Of a DNA stretch of 64,000 nt, positions 48,549 to 59,722 are shown piece after piece. The notes beneath the pieces were generated by a model that worked only from the letters and a program-made list of their open reading frames with translations, did not search any database and was not told where the DNA came from. The stretch's first letter is position 1. Each line of letters opens with the position of its first letter. This DNA comes from Scylla paramamosain (taxonomy: Eukaryota > Arthropoda > Malacostraca > Decapoda > Portunidae): contig NC_087156.1 in assembly GCF_035594125.1 (NCBI RefSeq), positions 34,320,497 to 34,384,496 of the forward strand. Reading direction: 5' to 3'. Made by a program: the position numbers and the translations under genes.

Positions 48549-48665
48549 ATGGCTGCCGTCTTGTTGTTCCTGTTGTTGCGCTCGCGGTCTGCTCCATGCT
48601 GCGCCGTGCTGTGCCATGCTGTGCCATCCTGCAGCCCCTTCTCCCTCGCGACGCCCCACACCTAA
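48549..48665 (+). other. Candidate small ORF with a signal-peptide-like start (38 codons)
   Basis: An ATG at 48549 opens 38 codons ending in TAA, in a CpG-rich patch (about 48480-48760). The peptide starts MAAVLLFLLLRSRSAP and is followed by a Cys/Ala-rich stretch, superficially like a secretion signal. GCCGTGCTGTGCCATGCTGTGCCATCC is a short tandem run that creates the Cys/Val/Ala part. Two TCAGT initiator-like motifs precede it (about 48505 and 48526). No homology is recognised and the minus strand is equally open, so this may be a first exon, a uORF or chance. Confidence 0.15.
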
Positions 48666-48829
48666 CAATTAGCCTGAATCATTATGTTTAACCTGGCGTG
48701 AGGGTGGGGCGCGTCGCTCCCTCCGCCGCGGCTCAGTTTCAGTCCTATCGCTTGTCATCTAATCCTGGTGGTGGTGGTGGTTGTGGTGGTGGCGGCGGGA
48801 GACTTCGAAAACACAGGGCAAGGGAATGG
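48666..48829. other. CpG-rich patch and (GGT)n stretch; no gene seen
   Basis: CGCGTCGCTCCCTCCGCCGC-type sequence followed by GGTGGTGG near 48767-48796. Confidence 0.5.
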
Positions 48830-49200
48830 AGTTGAAAGACTGAAGAACCATATGAAGAGGGAAGGGATTGGAAAGATTGGAGAAGCATATGGAAAGAGGA
48901 AGGAAGAACTTTGAAACGTTGCTGCTTTCCTTCTTATGAGACTGAAACTTCATGTGGAAAGGAAAAGTAACGGCGAGAACTCTATGAAAGGGAGGAGAAC
49001 TTGAGAGATTGAGGAAGTAAATAAAATAAACAACTGAGACTGAAGCACCATAAGGAAAGGGAGAGTGATGGCGAGACACGAAAGCCTGAAGAAACATAAG
49101 GAAAGGGGAAGAATCTGAGAGACTGAGGAAGCAGATGAAATAGACTGGAGAGACTGAAGAGCCATATGAAGGAAACTAAATGAAAGGAAACTAAATATCG
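48830..49200 (+). repeat. Degenerate purine-rich minisatellite
   Basis: A GACTGAAG-xx-CCATA-GGAAAGG motif recurs at about 48838, 48876, 48940, 49035, 49085 and 49155. It is often followed by GA-AGTGATGGCGAGA or by GAGAGATTGAGGAAG. The base spacing is about 40-50 bp with a hint of a ~95 bp double unit. Confidence 0.65.
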
Positions 49201-49713
49201 AGACTTGCAAAGAACCATTTCCAATAGACTAATATTCTTGTCGTCGCGTGGCGTGTGGAAGGGGGTGGGGTGGGGAGGAAGAAAGACTGTGGTGGGCTAA
49301 CGAATTGAAATAACGTCTTGTGTTGAAAAAAAAGAAAGAATCGCAATCTCCTTAATTCCCTTTGATCTTATTCCTACTACTTTAATCCTTTTCTTATATG
49401 AAAGCCTCTTTTTTATTTTTTTTTTCTCGGCGACTAAGAAAGGAAGATCAAAGGATTTTTTCGTTTCCTTTCTTTATTTCTTCCTGAATCCTCACTGATG
49501 TTTTATTTATTTTTCTCCCTGGAATGGCTGGAGGAGGGAGTTTAGTGAAATGCCTGAGGATGCCATTCTGAAGATACGTTGCTGCAGAGAAGTGAGGAGG
49601 ACCCTGAGGGAGATAATGTGCTGTGCCGGGGAGAGATGGCTATGAGCTTCATCAGTCCTCCTCCTCTTCCTTGTTCTCCTCTCCCTCTCCTCTCCCTCTC
49701 CTCTCCCTCTCGT
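49201..49713. other. Mixed low-complexity DNA; no gene seen
   Basis: A G-rich run near 49258-49275, A- and T-runs, then C/T-rich CTCTCCCTCTC sequence. Confidence 0.5.
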
Positions 49714-49755
49714 TTCGTCTCGTCTCGTCTCGTCTCGTCTCGTCTCGTCTCGTCT
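49714..49755. repeat. (TCTCG)n pentamer array
   Basis: Eight CGTCT units, nearly perfect. Confidence 0.96.
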
Positions 49756-49914
49756 CTTCACTTAATTTATGCTTGCACATTTTTAGATTCATGAAGAGGA
49801 GGAGGAAGAGAAAGAGGAGGAGGAGGAAGAGGAAGAGGAGTCATCAATGGCCATCAAGGCAGATCATTCATTCACTTACTGTTTACTCTTACAAAGGAAT
49901 ATTCGCAGCTTCGC

Positions 49915-50210
<296 letters not shown>

Positions 50211-50659
50211 GGTACGACATAACTTTATTTTCTGTACTTTCTTGTTTTTGCTCCCTTCAGTGGTTTATTTACACGGAATACTCAGTCTGTCAGTCTGTCT
50301 GTCTGTTCGGATGATCTCTAACCCTTTCCGTGCGATGTATGGAATGTATGGAATCTTTTTAAGCATCTATAAGAAATATAGGGATAAAACAATAGATTTT
50401 GCAATTTATGGCTATTACGATGCTTGGAGGTGGCTGTAGAACAAGAAAACACGTATCAGAGTGGCTAGCAATCAAGGGAAGATGTGGCAGATAGCTGTGA
50501 ATGTGGTGAAAATAAATGATCACCGGGTATAGAGGAAATTTTGTGGAAAGGTAAGGTGGAAGGACAAACAACAACCGATTAAATTTTGAGGCGAATGCAG
50601 ATACCATTGTAGATCCGCGACATTTCCTCCTTGCCCAAGTTCTCCGTCAGAGATTGCTG

Positions 50660-50748
<89 letters not shown>
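50660..50748. repeat. (TC)n microsatellite
   Basis: Pure TC, about 89 bp. Confidence 0.98.
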
Positions 50749-50750
<2 letters not shown>

Positions 50751-52740
50751 GGTTCTTGTCTAGACTTGGCAGAGGTATGCGCTGTCTCTAGTTCTCTTTG
50801 TTCTCGTTAATGCCCTGGCTGTGCTCTCCTGTTTGCACGTACGTGCTTCTTTGTATTTCAAACATTTGGAAAGGACCGTCATTCCGTGCAGGAGGCGAGT
50901 CAGGGCAGGCCGGACATTGTACTTGGTAATGGAGGACCTGCGATTGGTGAGGGGCGGTGAGGAGGAAAGTCCCGCCGCGAGGACGGGCCGGAAACTTAGG
51001 AGGAAATGACTGACGTCAGACGACCGGAAGGGCAGAGAAGGAAGAGGTGCCGTGAGGAGCGGAGGGATGGACGGGCCCGTGCAGCACGTGTGGGATGCTG
51101 GTGTGGATGCCTGAAGCCAAGTGTGGCATTAAAAAAAAAACATCGTATGGTTTAACAAGTTTAGTATTTTTCTAAGAACAGCTATAAAGTTTTTACTCGC
51201 AAGGTCTTACTGGCCTCAGAACTTTCCGGTGTTTGCTCAAGTTCTTACACACTGCGGCGTGAGGGTCAGCGGGCCACGGATTGCGAAACTTTAATCCGCC
51301 AGACTTCCCAGTTGCCAGTGGCGGGTTGCTGTTTGTGAAGCAATGCGACACTGGAAAAAATAATGCGCGACTGACATTGTACTTAATGGTTTGCTCACGT
51401 CAAAGCAGTGTGAACCACGAAATCAGTATTGTAAAGTTTTATGATCATTAAAGTAATGTCATATTGGATCCAAGATTCTTATCTTAGAGGGTTCCATCAA
51501 TAACTTACGCAGATGTAATCGCATAAGCAGCGTAAAGGTTAATTATTTTCTTCGACGAATCCATTATGAGATGACGAGCACGACAGCGGCGGCCTGTATG
51601 ACGGCCATCCACGTGCCGCGGGGAGTGGAGAGCAGGCCATCAGGAGTAGGACCTCAAGGCCAAGACTCGTTGACACGCACACCCACCACTTTAAGCCTCT
51701 AAAGGGCATCCTGCACTTGCATTAAGACCATTGATTGCACATCGACTAACGGATGAAAGGGCTTTTGTAATAATGAAGCCAGGGAACTGTTTCTTTACTC
51801 AGTGTTCACTCGCGTGGATACAGAGGGACGTGGATATATAGAGGGACGCTCACCAGGGAAGTGAAGAAGAAAATACATGTTGGCACCAAAACCTGACCCA
51901 GAGACGCTGTGCTAGAGTCAGGAGGCCACACGCTGCCCTACTTCTTTAATTGGTGTGCGAGGGTCTACGCCGCCCCTCCACGATGGTGACTAGCTCTTCG
52001 TGGCCGCTGTGTTAGTGGGCCACGCCGCAGCCACGTGTTAGTGAGCGATCCTGGCCTAGCTTCACCTCACCACATCGGCAACAACGAGCAAACATCCTCC
52101 CCAGGGATCGATACTTTAGGCACGCGAGTCCTGTGTCTCGACTCCATCCCGCTACGCCCCCGCCCTACACTGCCGTGCTCCCCTCACTCCTCTCCTCTTC
52201 TTTCTCTTATCTTTTTGCTACCTTTCCTTCCTCCCCGCTTTTTTTTTTTTTTTAATCTCCTCGTCCAATGTATACCCGTCAGTCATTCTTCTCTTCCCGG
52301 CTCAAAGACGTATATCCCTCAGCCTCTGCCTCTACGGTGCCGCCGGAAGGGCCTCGGGGAGTATCCACACAGTGATCCTCCGTGTAAACAAAGTATCGGT
52401 GAACACAAGGCAGCCTCAAAGGAGTTTTCTCTCACAACGTTCCCGTGTGATCGTTTTCTTTCCCGCCACGCACGATGAAACAAAACAGCAGCTCCGTGAT
52501 ACTCTTGTTTTGTTGTCTGCGTGATGGAATGATAGTGTATTAAAAAACAACAGAGGACGTCTTCATGTCTTCCCCCACTTGTTTACTTACTAACTATTGC
52601 TTGTTTGAATTATTTATAAGCTTACACTCATCTTTTTGTCTCTTATTAGTTCTTGTATTTGTGTAAGTAACTAATATTGTGTCGCGTGCAGGGCAGTACT
52701 GTTTTGCACCTTTTTTTTTTTTAATAACAGCCCATCAACT
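50749..52740. other. ~2 kb of unique DNA with a CpG-rich patch at 50870-51100; no recognised gene
   Basis: This is one of the least repetitive stretches. The CpG-rich patch carries TGACGTCA (51011-51018), a CRE-type site, and CCGGAAG/CCGGAAAC motifs that fit ETS-type sites, so it could be a promoter. The 147-codon plus frame at 52035-52478 is proline/serine-rich in the middle and unrecognised. No convincing exon pair was seen. Confidence 0.4.
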
Positions 52741-53430
52741 TACATGTAACCCCTTAAACAACTTACATCATCATATCACCTCCCACATCAACTCCCACAT
52801 TTCTCATATACACCTTATCAACCTCACAGCTCATGACACCCACCGCCAGCCACACACACACATCTAGCTTCCACCACCTCCATTCCCTCTACACCCCTGC
52901 ACACCCCCACACACCTACCAACACCAGTAACACATTCCAAAGCGTCGTTCCATGGCCTGCAACACGTCCATCTATCCCTCCCTGGCCATAAACACCCCAG
53001 TAACACACCTAGTAACACACACACACTATATCCCTCAACACACCACCACCACCTCTAATAACACATCCTGCCTACCACCCTTTGCAACACACACCTCCAC
53101 ACCTAGTAACACACATCTCTCCCTTTCCTTTTCTTTCCTTTTCCTTCTCTTGTCTTCTCTATTCCTCTTCCTTCTCTTCCATTTCCTTCCTTCCCTCTCC
53201 TCCCTTCCCTTTTCATTCATTCCCTCCCCTCCCCTCCCCTCCTCTCCCCCTCCCTTACCCAGTACACACCTACAAACATCAGCAACACACTGAATCCAAC
53301 ACGCAATACAAGTCTTTCGTCACGCAACACCTCACAACATTCATCCACCTCCAGGCAACACCTCCACACTGATTCCACCATCCCTAACAGTCTTCCAACC
53401 CCAACGCAACACACTCCTCCACCTCCACAC
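52741..53430. repeat. Degenerate AACACAC/CCTCC-rich sequence
   Basis: Phrases such as CTAGTAACACACAC, CCTCCACACC and CAACACACC recur irregularly, and a C/T-rich block interrupts at about 53108-53260. It looks like an eroded minisatellite. Confidence 0.6.
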
Positions 53431-53882
53431 TTCTCACAATGGACTCTGGGCACACGAGGAACAAACAAACGCACGCTATTCACTGCCAGCTAATTAACAC
53501 CCGATTCTTCGTATTTTTTTCTTTATCCTTTGTATTTTTTTTTTTCGGCTTTGTTAGTGTGCGTGTGTTACTAATTTGCTTTCTTTGTATATATATTTTT
53601 TTTTTCAGTGTTTTTTTTTATTTTTTGTGGGGGTCTTTTATTATATTTACATTTGCGGTTTTCATTGTTTCTTTTCTCTCTTCTTGCATAATTTTCTCTC
53701 CTCAGCAGCGTGTTCTCATCCCTTGCTCCTCACTTTCTCTCCCTCCCTCGCGCTTCTCATCAATTTAGTTGAATTTTACCTCCCGTCGCTTTTCAGACTT
53801 TTTTTTTTCCATATTTTCTCACTTGATATTTTTTTTTCCTAATTTTCTCATTTTTTATTCCTTCGCTTTCTTAATTGCCATC

Positions 53883-54038
<156 letters not shown>

Positions 54039-54039
54039 T

Positions 54040-54430
54040 TCCCTTCAATTTCTTACTTCTTCTGTCTTTCCTCTCCATTCATCTTCATTCTTTCTCTTTG
54101 CTCTCTTCCCCTCTCTTTCCCTTCCTTTTCTTCTTTTCCCTCCTTTCCTTCCCTTCTTTTCACTACCTCCCCTTATCTTCCCCACCCTTCCCTTCTCTTC
54201 CCTTCCCTTTCCTTTCTTTTCCTTTCCTTTCCTTTCGCTTTTATTCTTCCTTCCCATTCCTTTCCTTTAATTTCCTTTCCTTTCCTTTTTCTCTCTTCCT
54301 TCCCTTCTCTTCCCTTCCCTTTCCTTCCCTTCCCATCTCTTCCTATCTTCCTTTGTCTCCTTTCCTTCCTTTCCCTCTCCTCCCATCCCCTTCCCTTCCC
54401 TTTCCTTTCCTTCCCTTCGCTTCCCTGCAC
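54040..54430 (-). repeat. ~390 bp polypyrimidine tract (TTTCC/CCTTCC)
   Basis: Mostly CCTTTCCTTTCC and CTTCCCTTCC units on the plus strand. Open frames in all three plus and three minus frames are compositional. Confidence 0.95.
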
Positions 54431-54567
54431 ACCCTCGGGGCAGGACGGCCAGTGAGGGGCTGGGACGGGACAAATTACTCGGTACGTAAAACAATTGAAA
54501 TACGTGATTGGCGAAGGGGAGGGAAAGGAAAATGGGAAAATGTATTGATGGGGAGGCTGTGAAGGGG

Positions 54568-54874
<307 letters not shown>

Positions 54875-55350
54875 AGACAACTTTTTTACACTGTTCTGAA
54901 TATTAACAAAGGGTGGCTGGTCTCCAAGCAAACAACGTTTTTATACTTTTCTGAAGAATGGCAGAGGGTGTGTGGCCATAGCAGTGAAAGAGTTGACTAG
55001 ATAACGAATCAGGTATTGAGAGCAACTGGTGGGAGAGCAGTTTCAGTGTTATTTTTTTCCTTCCAGCTAATCTACCCTCGTCACACGCAGAGGCAGCCTT
55101 TGAGTTGTAATCTAAAACGACGAGGAAAGAAAGCCAGTTAACTGAGAGCTGTGTATTGAGACGGGCAATGTCACGCGAGTCAGTATCTCTGTGTTCTGGA
55201 TAAAAGGATACGTAAGATAGACAGGATAAGTTTAACCCATTTTTACTGATGGATTTTATTTCTTATCACTTTTTTTTACTTTTTACGCACTTTGTTTTTG
55301 TGCTACAGTATCGTAAAATAATATATCAGTAACTTTGTACTTTTGTAAAA

Positions 55351-55415
55351 GAGCAAACTAATCTCCTGTTCTCTCGATTTCCATCTGTCCATACAAGCAG
55401 TTTTTAACCTTGCTT
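55351..55415 (+). repeat. Direct repeat, left copy, flanking a LINE fragment
   Basis: It begins GAGCAAACTAATCTCCTGT and ends CAGTTTTTAACC-TTGCTT, and matches 56237-56301 at roughly nine positions in ten over about 65 bp. The LINE tail lies between the two copies. Confidence 0.88.
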
Positions 55416-55461
55416 CAAACTAACTTTTGAAAATTACACTTTCATAACTTCTCTAATTTCC

Positions 55462-55952
55462 CAGAAGATTGGTTTGTTGAGGAAATGCAGCGCCATTTTT
55501 AAGGATGATAGGATTGTTTTAAATAAATTTTATCCCTTCATTTTACCCTTCCTTGAGTGCTGTTGTCCAGCTTGGATGTCGGCTGCTCCATTTCGCTTAA
55601 AACTTTTGGATCGCTCTTTTGACTTAATAAAGTTTTTACTGCCTTATCTCAACATGCAGCTTCATCATCGTGGAATGGTTGGTGCATTGACCATGTTTTT
55701 CAAAATTGTCGATGATAATGAACATCCTCTTCTCAGAGCATTACCGCCTCAGTTTATTCCTGCTCACCGAAAGTCATAATTTACGTTTCAGTGGGCGTGC
55801 ATTTCAGCAAGTGTTTTGTTTAACAACCAGTTTTGTTGTACATTTATCCCCAATATGACTAAGAGTTGAATCTACTTCTGATGATGGTGTTTCTGAAGCC
55901 GCCATAGATAAATTTAAAACAAAAGTTAACACCTTCCTGTTAATTTACTAAG
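55462..55952 (+). pseudogene. C-terminal part of a second LINE reverse-transcriptase protein
   Basis: From 55462 the frame reads KIGLLRKCSAIFKDD, then LPFLECCCPAWMSAAP, a LLDRSFDLIKFLLP segment and GALTMFFKI...HPLLRALP, stopping at 55777-55779. This is the post-RT region of non-LTR retrotransposons, where the L..C..YC.pvW.....LLDR..........R..L..L.KI pattern is standard. A further AAIDKFKTKVNTFLL tail in another frame (about 55900-55944) is the protein end, so at least one frameshift or small deletion intervenes. The catalytic RT domain is absent, making this a 5'-truncated copy of a different family from 42685-44103. The open frame has no ATG start (the first codon of the open stretch is TTG). 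Confidence 0.82.
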
Positions 55953-56166
55953 TATTTATTTATTTTATTTATTTTACCATTTCCTTTATTTATTTTTTTT
56001 CACATCCATGTTTGCTCATTGAGGAGACCCTGCTTGGCCCTTTATCAGTTTAATGAATTTCCCCTGATGCTCTTACATGGATTTTCATTAAAAAAGAAAA
56101 AATAATAATATAATAATAAATAATAATAATAACAAAAATAATAATAATAATGATGATGATAATAAC
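55953..56166 (+). mobile_element. 3' region and A/T-rich microsatellite tail of the 55462 LINE
   Basis: After the ORF end come a (TTTA)n stretch, ordinary 3' non-coding sequence, and an (AAT)n/(GAT)n tail at 56089-56166. LINEs often end in short A-rich tandem repeats, so the tail may have seeded this microsatellite. Confidence 0.55.
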
Positions 56167-56236
56167 CAATTCACTATTACACACTTCTTTTGGTAGTACA
56201 ATCTCTTAAATGCTCAACGGTCTGTAGTCTTAAAAA

Positions 56237-56301
56237 GAGCAAACTAATCTCCTGTCCTCTCTATTTTCCATTTGTCCATGCAAACAGTTTTTAACCGTAC
56301 T
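56237..56301 (+). repeat. Direct repeat, right copy, flanking a LINE fragment
   Basis: Matches 55351-55415 closely in the same orientation. At ~65 bp with several differences it is too long and diverged for a LINE target duplication, so the insertion more likely lies between two copies of an older repeat. Confidence 0.85.
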
Positions 56302-56308
56302 TTGAATA

Positions 56309-56517
56309 TCAACCCATTCACTACTATTTGATACATGGCTCATCGGTCAATGACAACTCTCAGACGTTTTCTTTTGCTTTACAGACACCTACAACTATAT
56401 AGTGACTATATAGTGGAAAATATTCTTTTAATCTGTTTTTCTTTCTCGTAGGTCCTTGTAAAGATTTCGTACAGTGTTTTTAGGGGTATGAAGTATTGTA
56501 CGCCGCGATGAATGGGT
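56309..56517 (+). mobile_element. Putative MITE-like element with AACCCATTC termini
   Basis: The segment starts CAACCCATTCACTAC and ends GATGAATGGGTTAAC, an inverted pair of nine to ten bases about 200 bp apart. Similar TTAACCC-type starts appear at about 54697, 55232 and 59829 without clear partners. Inside, ACTATATAGTG is repeated in tandem at about 56393-56414. It is non-coding. The termini are short, so this is a moderate-to-weak call. Confidence 0.4.
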
Positions 56518-56529
56518 TAACTGTGATGG

Positions 56530-57410
56530 GAGAATGAATGAACACAAAGAAAAAGGAGTATGGGAAGGCGAAACGGGAGTATGGGAGGGCGCAACGATAT
56601 CCATCATTGACGCCTCCACTGTCAGCTAAAACCTTTTCCCAGTCAGGCTGCAGTAAAACAAGATCGTTAGTACGTTTTGCACCAATAAAACATGAATCGA
56701 AGCGAGCGAAGTCCGCAGACAAGAGGCACGTAAAAATCAGAACACAGGCACTATTAAGACCGCCGCCGCTGCCTCCATCTAGTTGAAGCTTTCTCCTCTT
56801 GCGTCATGATAAAATAGCCAAGTTCAGATCCTGTTCCTTCAAAATTTTAATCTTAAAACGAAAAGAAATGAAAAATGAGATACGTGATCAGAGTATTAAA
56901 TGGATTTCTTTCTTTCTCCTCAAAATTTACGATGAATAGTTGCCACTGAGAGGGAAGATATCAAATGGTACTGTTTTGATACGTGGAGACTCTTCCCTAA
57001 ATAACCTAATATTCTAGTAACCTCATTTTTACGAAATGGTTAACCTAATAATCCAGGCTTTGGAAATATAGAAGAGAGAAGACAGGGGATAGAGTACACG
57101 TCCCACGCCAGACGCTTCCTTCGTCTGGAGCCAAGGGAGAATCGACACAGTTTCCGGGGGTGCGTGGCCGCGCGAGGAGCATGTGTGAGGAGGTGAATGG
57201 CGCGGGGGAACCTGGAGCCTCGCCAACCAGACTGGCCCTCTGCCACGGCCACGGGGACGGCGGGGAAAGGCGAAGGACCAGTGCCACCTTTTGTAACACT
57301 TCGCCGCCGCCCCGCGTCGCAAGCCTTCCTCCCTGCTACTGCCGCTGCCATCACCGCGGGCATCTTCCATCTTCCCATCAGCCTTTCTTATCTCATCATC
57401 AGTCTCTGTA
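56530..57410. other. Unique DNA with a CpG-rich patch at 57110-57360; no recognised gene
   Basis: The CpG-rich patch keeps frames open on both strands, as expected from composition. The plus frame starting at a true ATG (57197) runs for 189 codons but continues into the tandem satellite that follows, and it has no recognised domain. Confidence 0.45.
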
Positions 57411-57890
57411 CCCATCACTTTTGTCACTTTCTTTGCTACACCATCACTCAGACCTATCACAACTGCCACTTTAACAAATATCTGCCTTTCACCATTTCCC
57501 ATTTAATATGTCCATCACTTTTATCCTTGCTTACCCAGACCATTACTCGGAACTACATTTCAGCCTTCCATAACACTTTTAGTCATCTTCCCTCCGCTAT
57601 CAGTTTTCCGTCACTTCTATCATTAACTTTGCTGTACTACCATTCATATTTATTTCAACCACCTCTAACACTCTTGGTCTCTTCACTGTCCATCTTCCTT
57701 CCCCATCACTTTTACCTTTACCTTTGCAGTACCATCTCTCAGAGCTACTTCAGGCACCTCTACTAGTAACACTTCAGTCATCGTACCTTCACTACTGTCC
57801 CTTTTTCCTTCTCCGTCATTTTCACTACTGTCCTTGCTACAGCATCATTTAGGACGACCTCAGCCCAACTGCTGCTCATCATTATTTCCT
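57411..57890 (+). repeat. Degenerate tandem satellite, about five units of ~95-110 bp
   Basis: CCATCACTTTT-like landmarks fall with TCACT at 57415, 57515, 57611, 57706 and a variant at 57816. Each unit continues with TTTGC-ACA/TACCATCACTC, a CTACTTCA-CC segment, AACACTTTTAGTC and a TTCCC stretch. Period lengths (100, 96, 95, 110) are not multiples of three, so the open frames are not protein repeats. Divergence between units is high. Confidence 0.75.
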
Positions 57891-58170
57891 CTCACATAGT
57901 CACAAGGCAAGGCATCTTTTCGTCAAATCCTTCTCCACAATGACTCATATCGTGGAGAAAAAAAGAACTCAAAAATAATGTATTCTCAAGTCTTTCATCA
58001 CCGCAGTGTCTATATAGTGGCTGCCGTAGATTCCAGTAAAGCCGTGACCCACCGCCAAGGGGACTTCAAGAGGTGGGATGCGTGTTTCAATTAGTCAAGC
58101 CTTATAACGCCATCTGGTGGAGCAGCCTTTCATAATTAGGTGAGCGTGGGGGCATCGAGGCGCATAGGAC
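57891..58170. other. Unique DNA; no gene seen
   Basis: No recognised coding or repeat content. Confidence 0.5.
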
Positions 58171-58394
58171 TAATATTCTAAATCATTTCTGCGCCGCATC
58201 TCCATTACTTTCAATAACCTCTAGTTGAACTTACATAAAAAGTTTTTACGGGTATTTTTATGGTTCTAGTGACAGATAACAAGATTCCTACATTATTAAT
58301 TGGAGAAAATATACTTAAAGAACCTAGCTAATCTTATATGTGGCCTTTGAAAGTAGTCGTGGTGAGACAGCAAAGCGTTTTCTGAATATGGGCC
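58171..58394 (+). mobile_element. TIR element (MITE-like), family A copy 5, ~224 bp
   Basis: It starts TAATATTCTAAATCATTTCT and ends GCAAAGCGTTTTCTGAATATGGGCC. Shared landmarks with copies 1 and 2 in order are a CTCTAGTTGAACTTACA segment, GGTTCTAGTGACAGAT, AACAAGATTCCTACATTATT, GGAGAAAAT, AGCTAAT and a TGTGGCCTTTGAAAGTAGT-CGTGGTGAGA segment. Similarity to copy 1 is high over the middle. Confidence 0.8.
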
Positions 58395-58544
58395 GTAGTA
58401 AGGGTGGTGCCAGGGAAAGAAAAAAAGGGGAAAAAAAAAATCAGAATCCCCGCACGATAAATGATGAAGGGCTGAGTTCCTGGCTCCTAGTAAAGGAATA
58501 ACGGGGAAAAGGAAAAAATACGTATGATAAATAGCCCTAGGAAG

Positions 58545-58551
<7 letters not shown>

Positions 58552-58639
<88 letters not shown>

Positions 58640-58651
58640 TCTCCTCATCTC

Positions 58652-58682
<31 letters not shown>
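58552..58682. repeat. (CA)n then (TC)n compound microsatellite
   Basis: CA at 58550-58582, TC at 58583-58636, and a TC run with CATC interruptions to 58682. Confidence 0.97.
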
Positions 58683-59504
58683 TGCCTAGATTGAAAGGAG
58701 AAGCACTTACATAAAAAAAAAATAAGCACACCTCACCCACGAGATGCTTCCTTCACAAGTTCCAAATGCTAGATAAAAGAAAAGAAAAAAAAAAAAAAGT
58801 CGTCCTTTTCCCAAATTAAACTTCACCTCCCATTACACGTAACTCGCCTCCCCACGAGACAGATGCTCTCTCTACTGGATAAAACCTTCATTGGATTGAC
58901 CCCTGGAGGCGCACTCTTTACTCAAGCCTTTAACTGCCACGCCATCTCTCCTACCTTGACAAAATGCTGTGGGTGCAAGTTTGTAGTAGTGCTTGAAAGG
59001 CGCCACAAACAGTTGTTCAGACGTTCTAAGTGCCTTTTGTTTTAATATTTTTGTTCAGTCTTATTCTGCTTTCGTCGTTTTCTCTTATTAGTGAGGGGTT
59101 GGCGCCATGTACGAGTCTCTTCCAGTTGTTTTGTCCCCTTGTATTTTCCTCTGTGACTCACATTCTTTTGAGTCTCCAGTGCTGTTTGACTTGTTTCCTT
59201 AATGACAAACAACTCTGAGGCTTTTTTTTTACTCGTTGTACAGCTACCTTTGAACATTATTAAACATTGGATTACCTACTCTTATCGTGCTCTTTTCTTT
59301 CCTGTAGATGCTCTAAAAAATGTTATACACTGCCTTTAGTCTGGTGAATTGCGCCATATCGCAGTGCAAGAATTAAAGTTCCCCTGCAATGCTATCCCTC
59401 CATCTCACTCTTTGCATTCACCTCGATTTTCCTGCCCTCGACTGGTTTTGTTCAGTATGTAATGTAAAGGTGTGCTGTAGTCAGAGCATTGGCGTGGGGC
59501 AGGT
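58683..59504. other. Unique DNA; no recognised gene
   Basis: Two A-runs near 58712-58721 and 58784-58797, then ordinary sequence. Short open frames at 58863-59045 and 59030-59218 carry no recognised motif. Confidence 0.45.
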
Positions 59505-59722
59505 GGCGTCACCCTCCCTGGGCCTCGGCATGTAGAGTAGAGTGGTCATCTCCTTTCCCGCTCTTTTTCTTCCCATTCATAGGTGACCGGTGCCCATTTT
59601 AATGCAGGGTGAACTCAGGAGCGGTCAGTCGTCCCAGAAAAAAAACCCGGCCGTAATCAAAATTCGAACCCTGGGACATCTTGCATTGTAGTCTGATGCG
59701 CTACTGCCATGTTGTCATTAGG
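59505..59722 (-). mobile_element. tRNA-derived SINE, antisense
   Basis: On the minus strand, the region from about 59713 to 59650 resembles a tRNA: a TGGCAGTAGCGCATCAGACT stretch (A-box side and anticodon arm, close to the AGCATCAGACT typical of lysine-type tRNAs) is followed by CCCAGGGTTCGAATTTTG (B-box side). A C/G-rich body follows, with CTGACCGCTCCTGAGTTCACC and a GGGCACCGGTCACC segment. This family differs from the SINE at 13937-14128. No A-rich tail was found and the 3' boundary is approximate. Confidence 0.62.

Noticed and set aside
55474..55779. 101-codon frame as an intact gene
   Set aside because: It is the C-terminal part of a LINE protein; there is no ATG start and the homologous tail continues in another frame.
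57197..57766. 189-codon ATG-initiated frame
   Set aside because: Most of it overlaps a degenerate ~100 bp satellite and a CpG-rich patch open in several frames on both strands. No domain and no splice support.
59650..59720. tRNA-like segment as a functional tRNA gene
   Set aside because: The acceptor and D arms do not pair convincingly and a SINE body follows. The same reasoning applies to 13937-14015.
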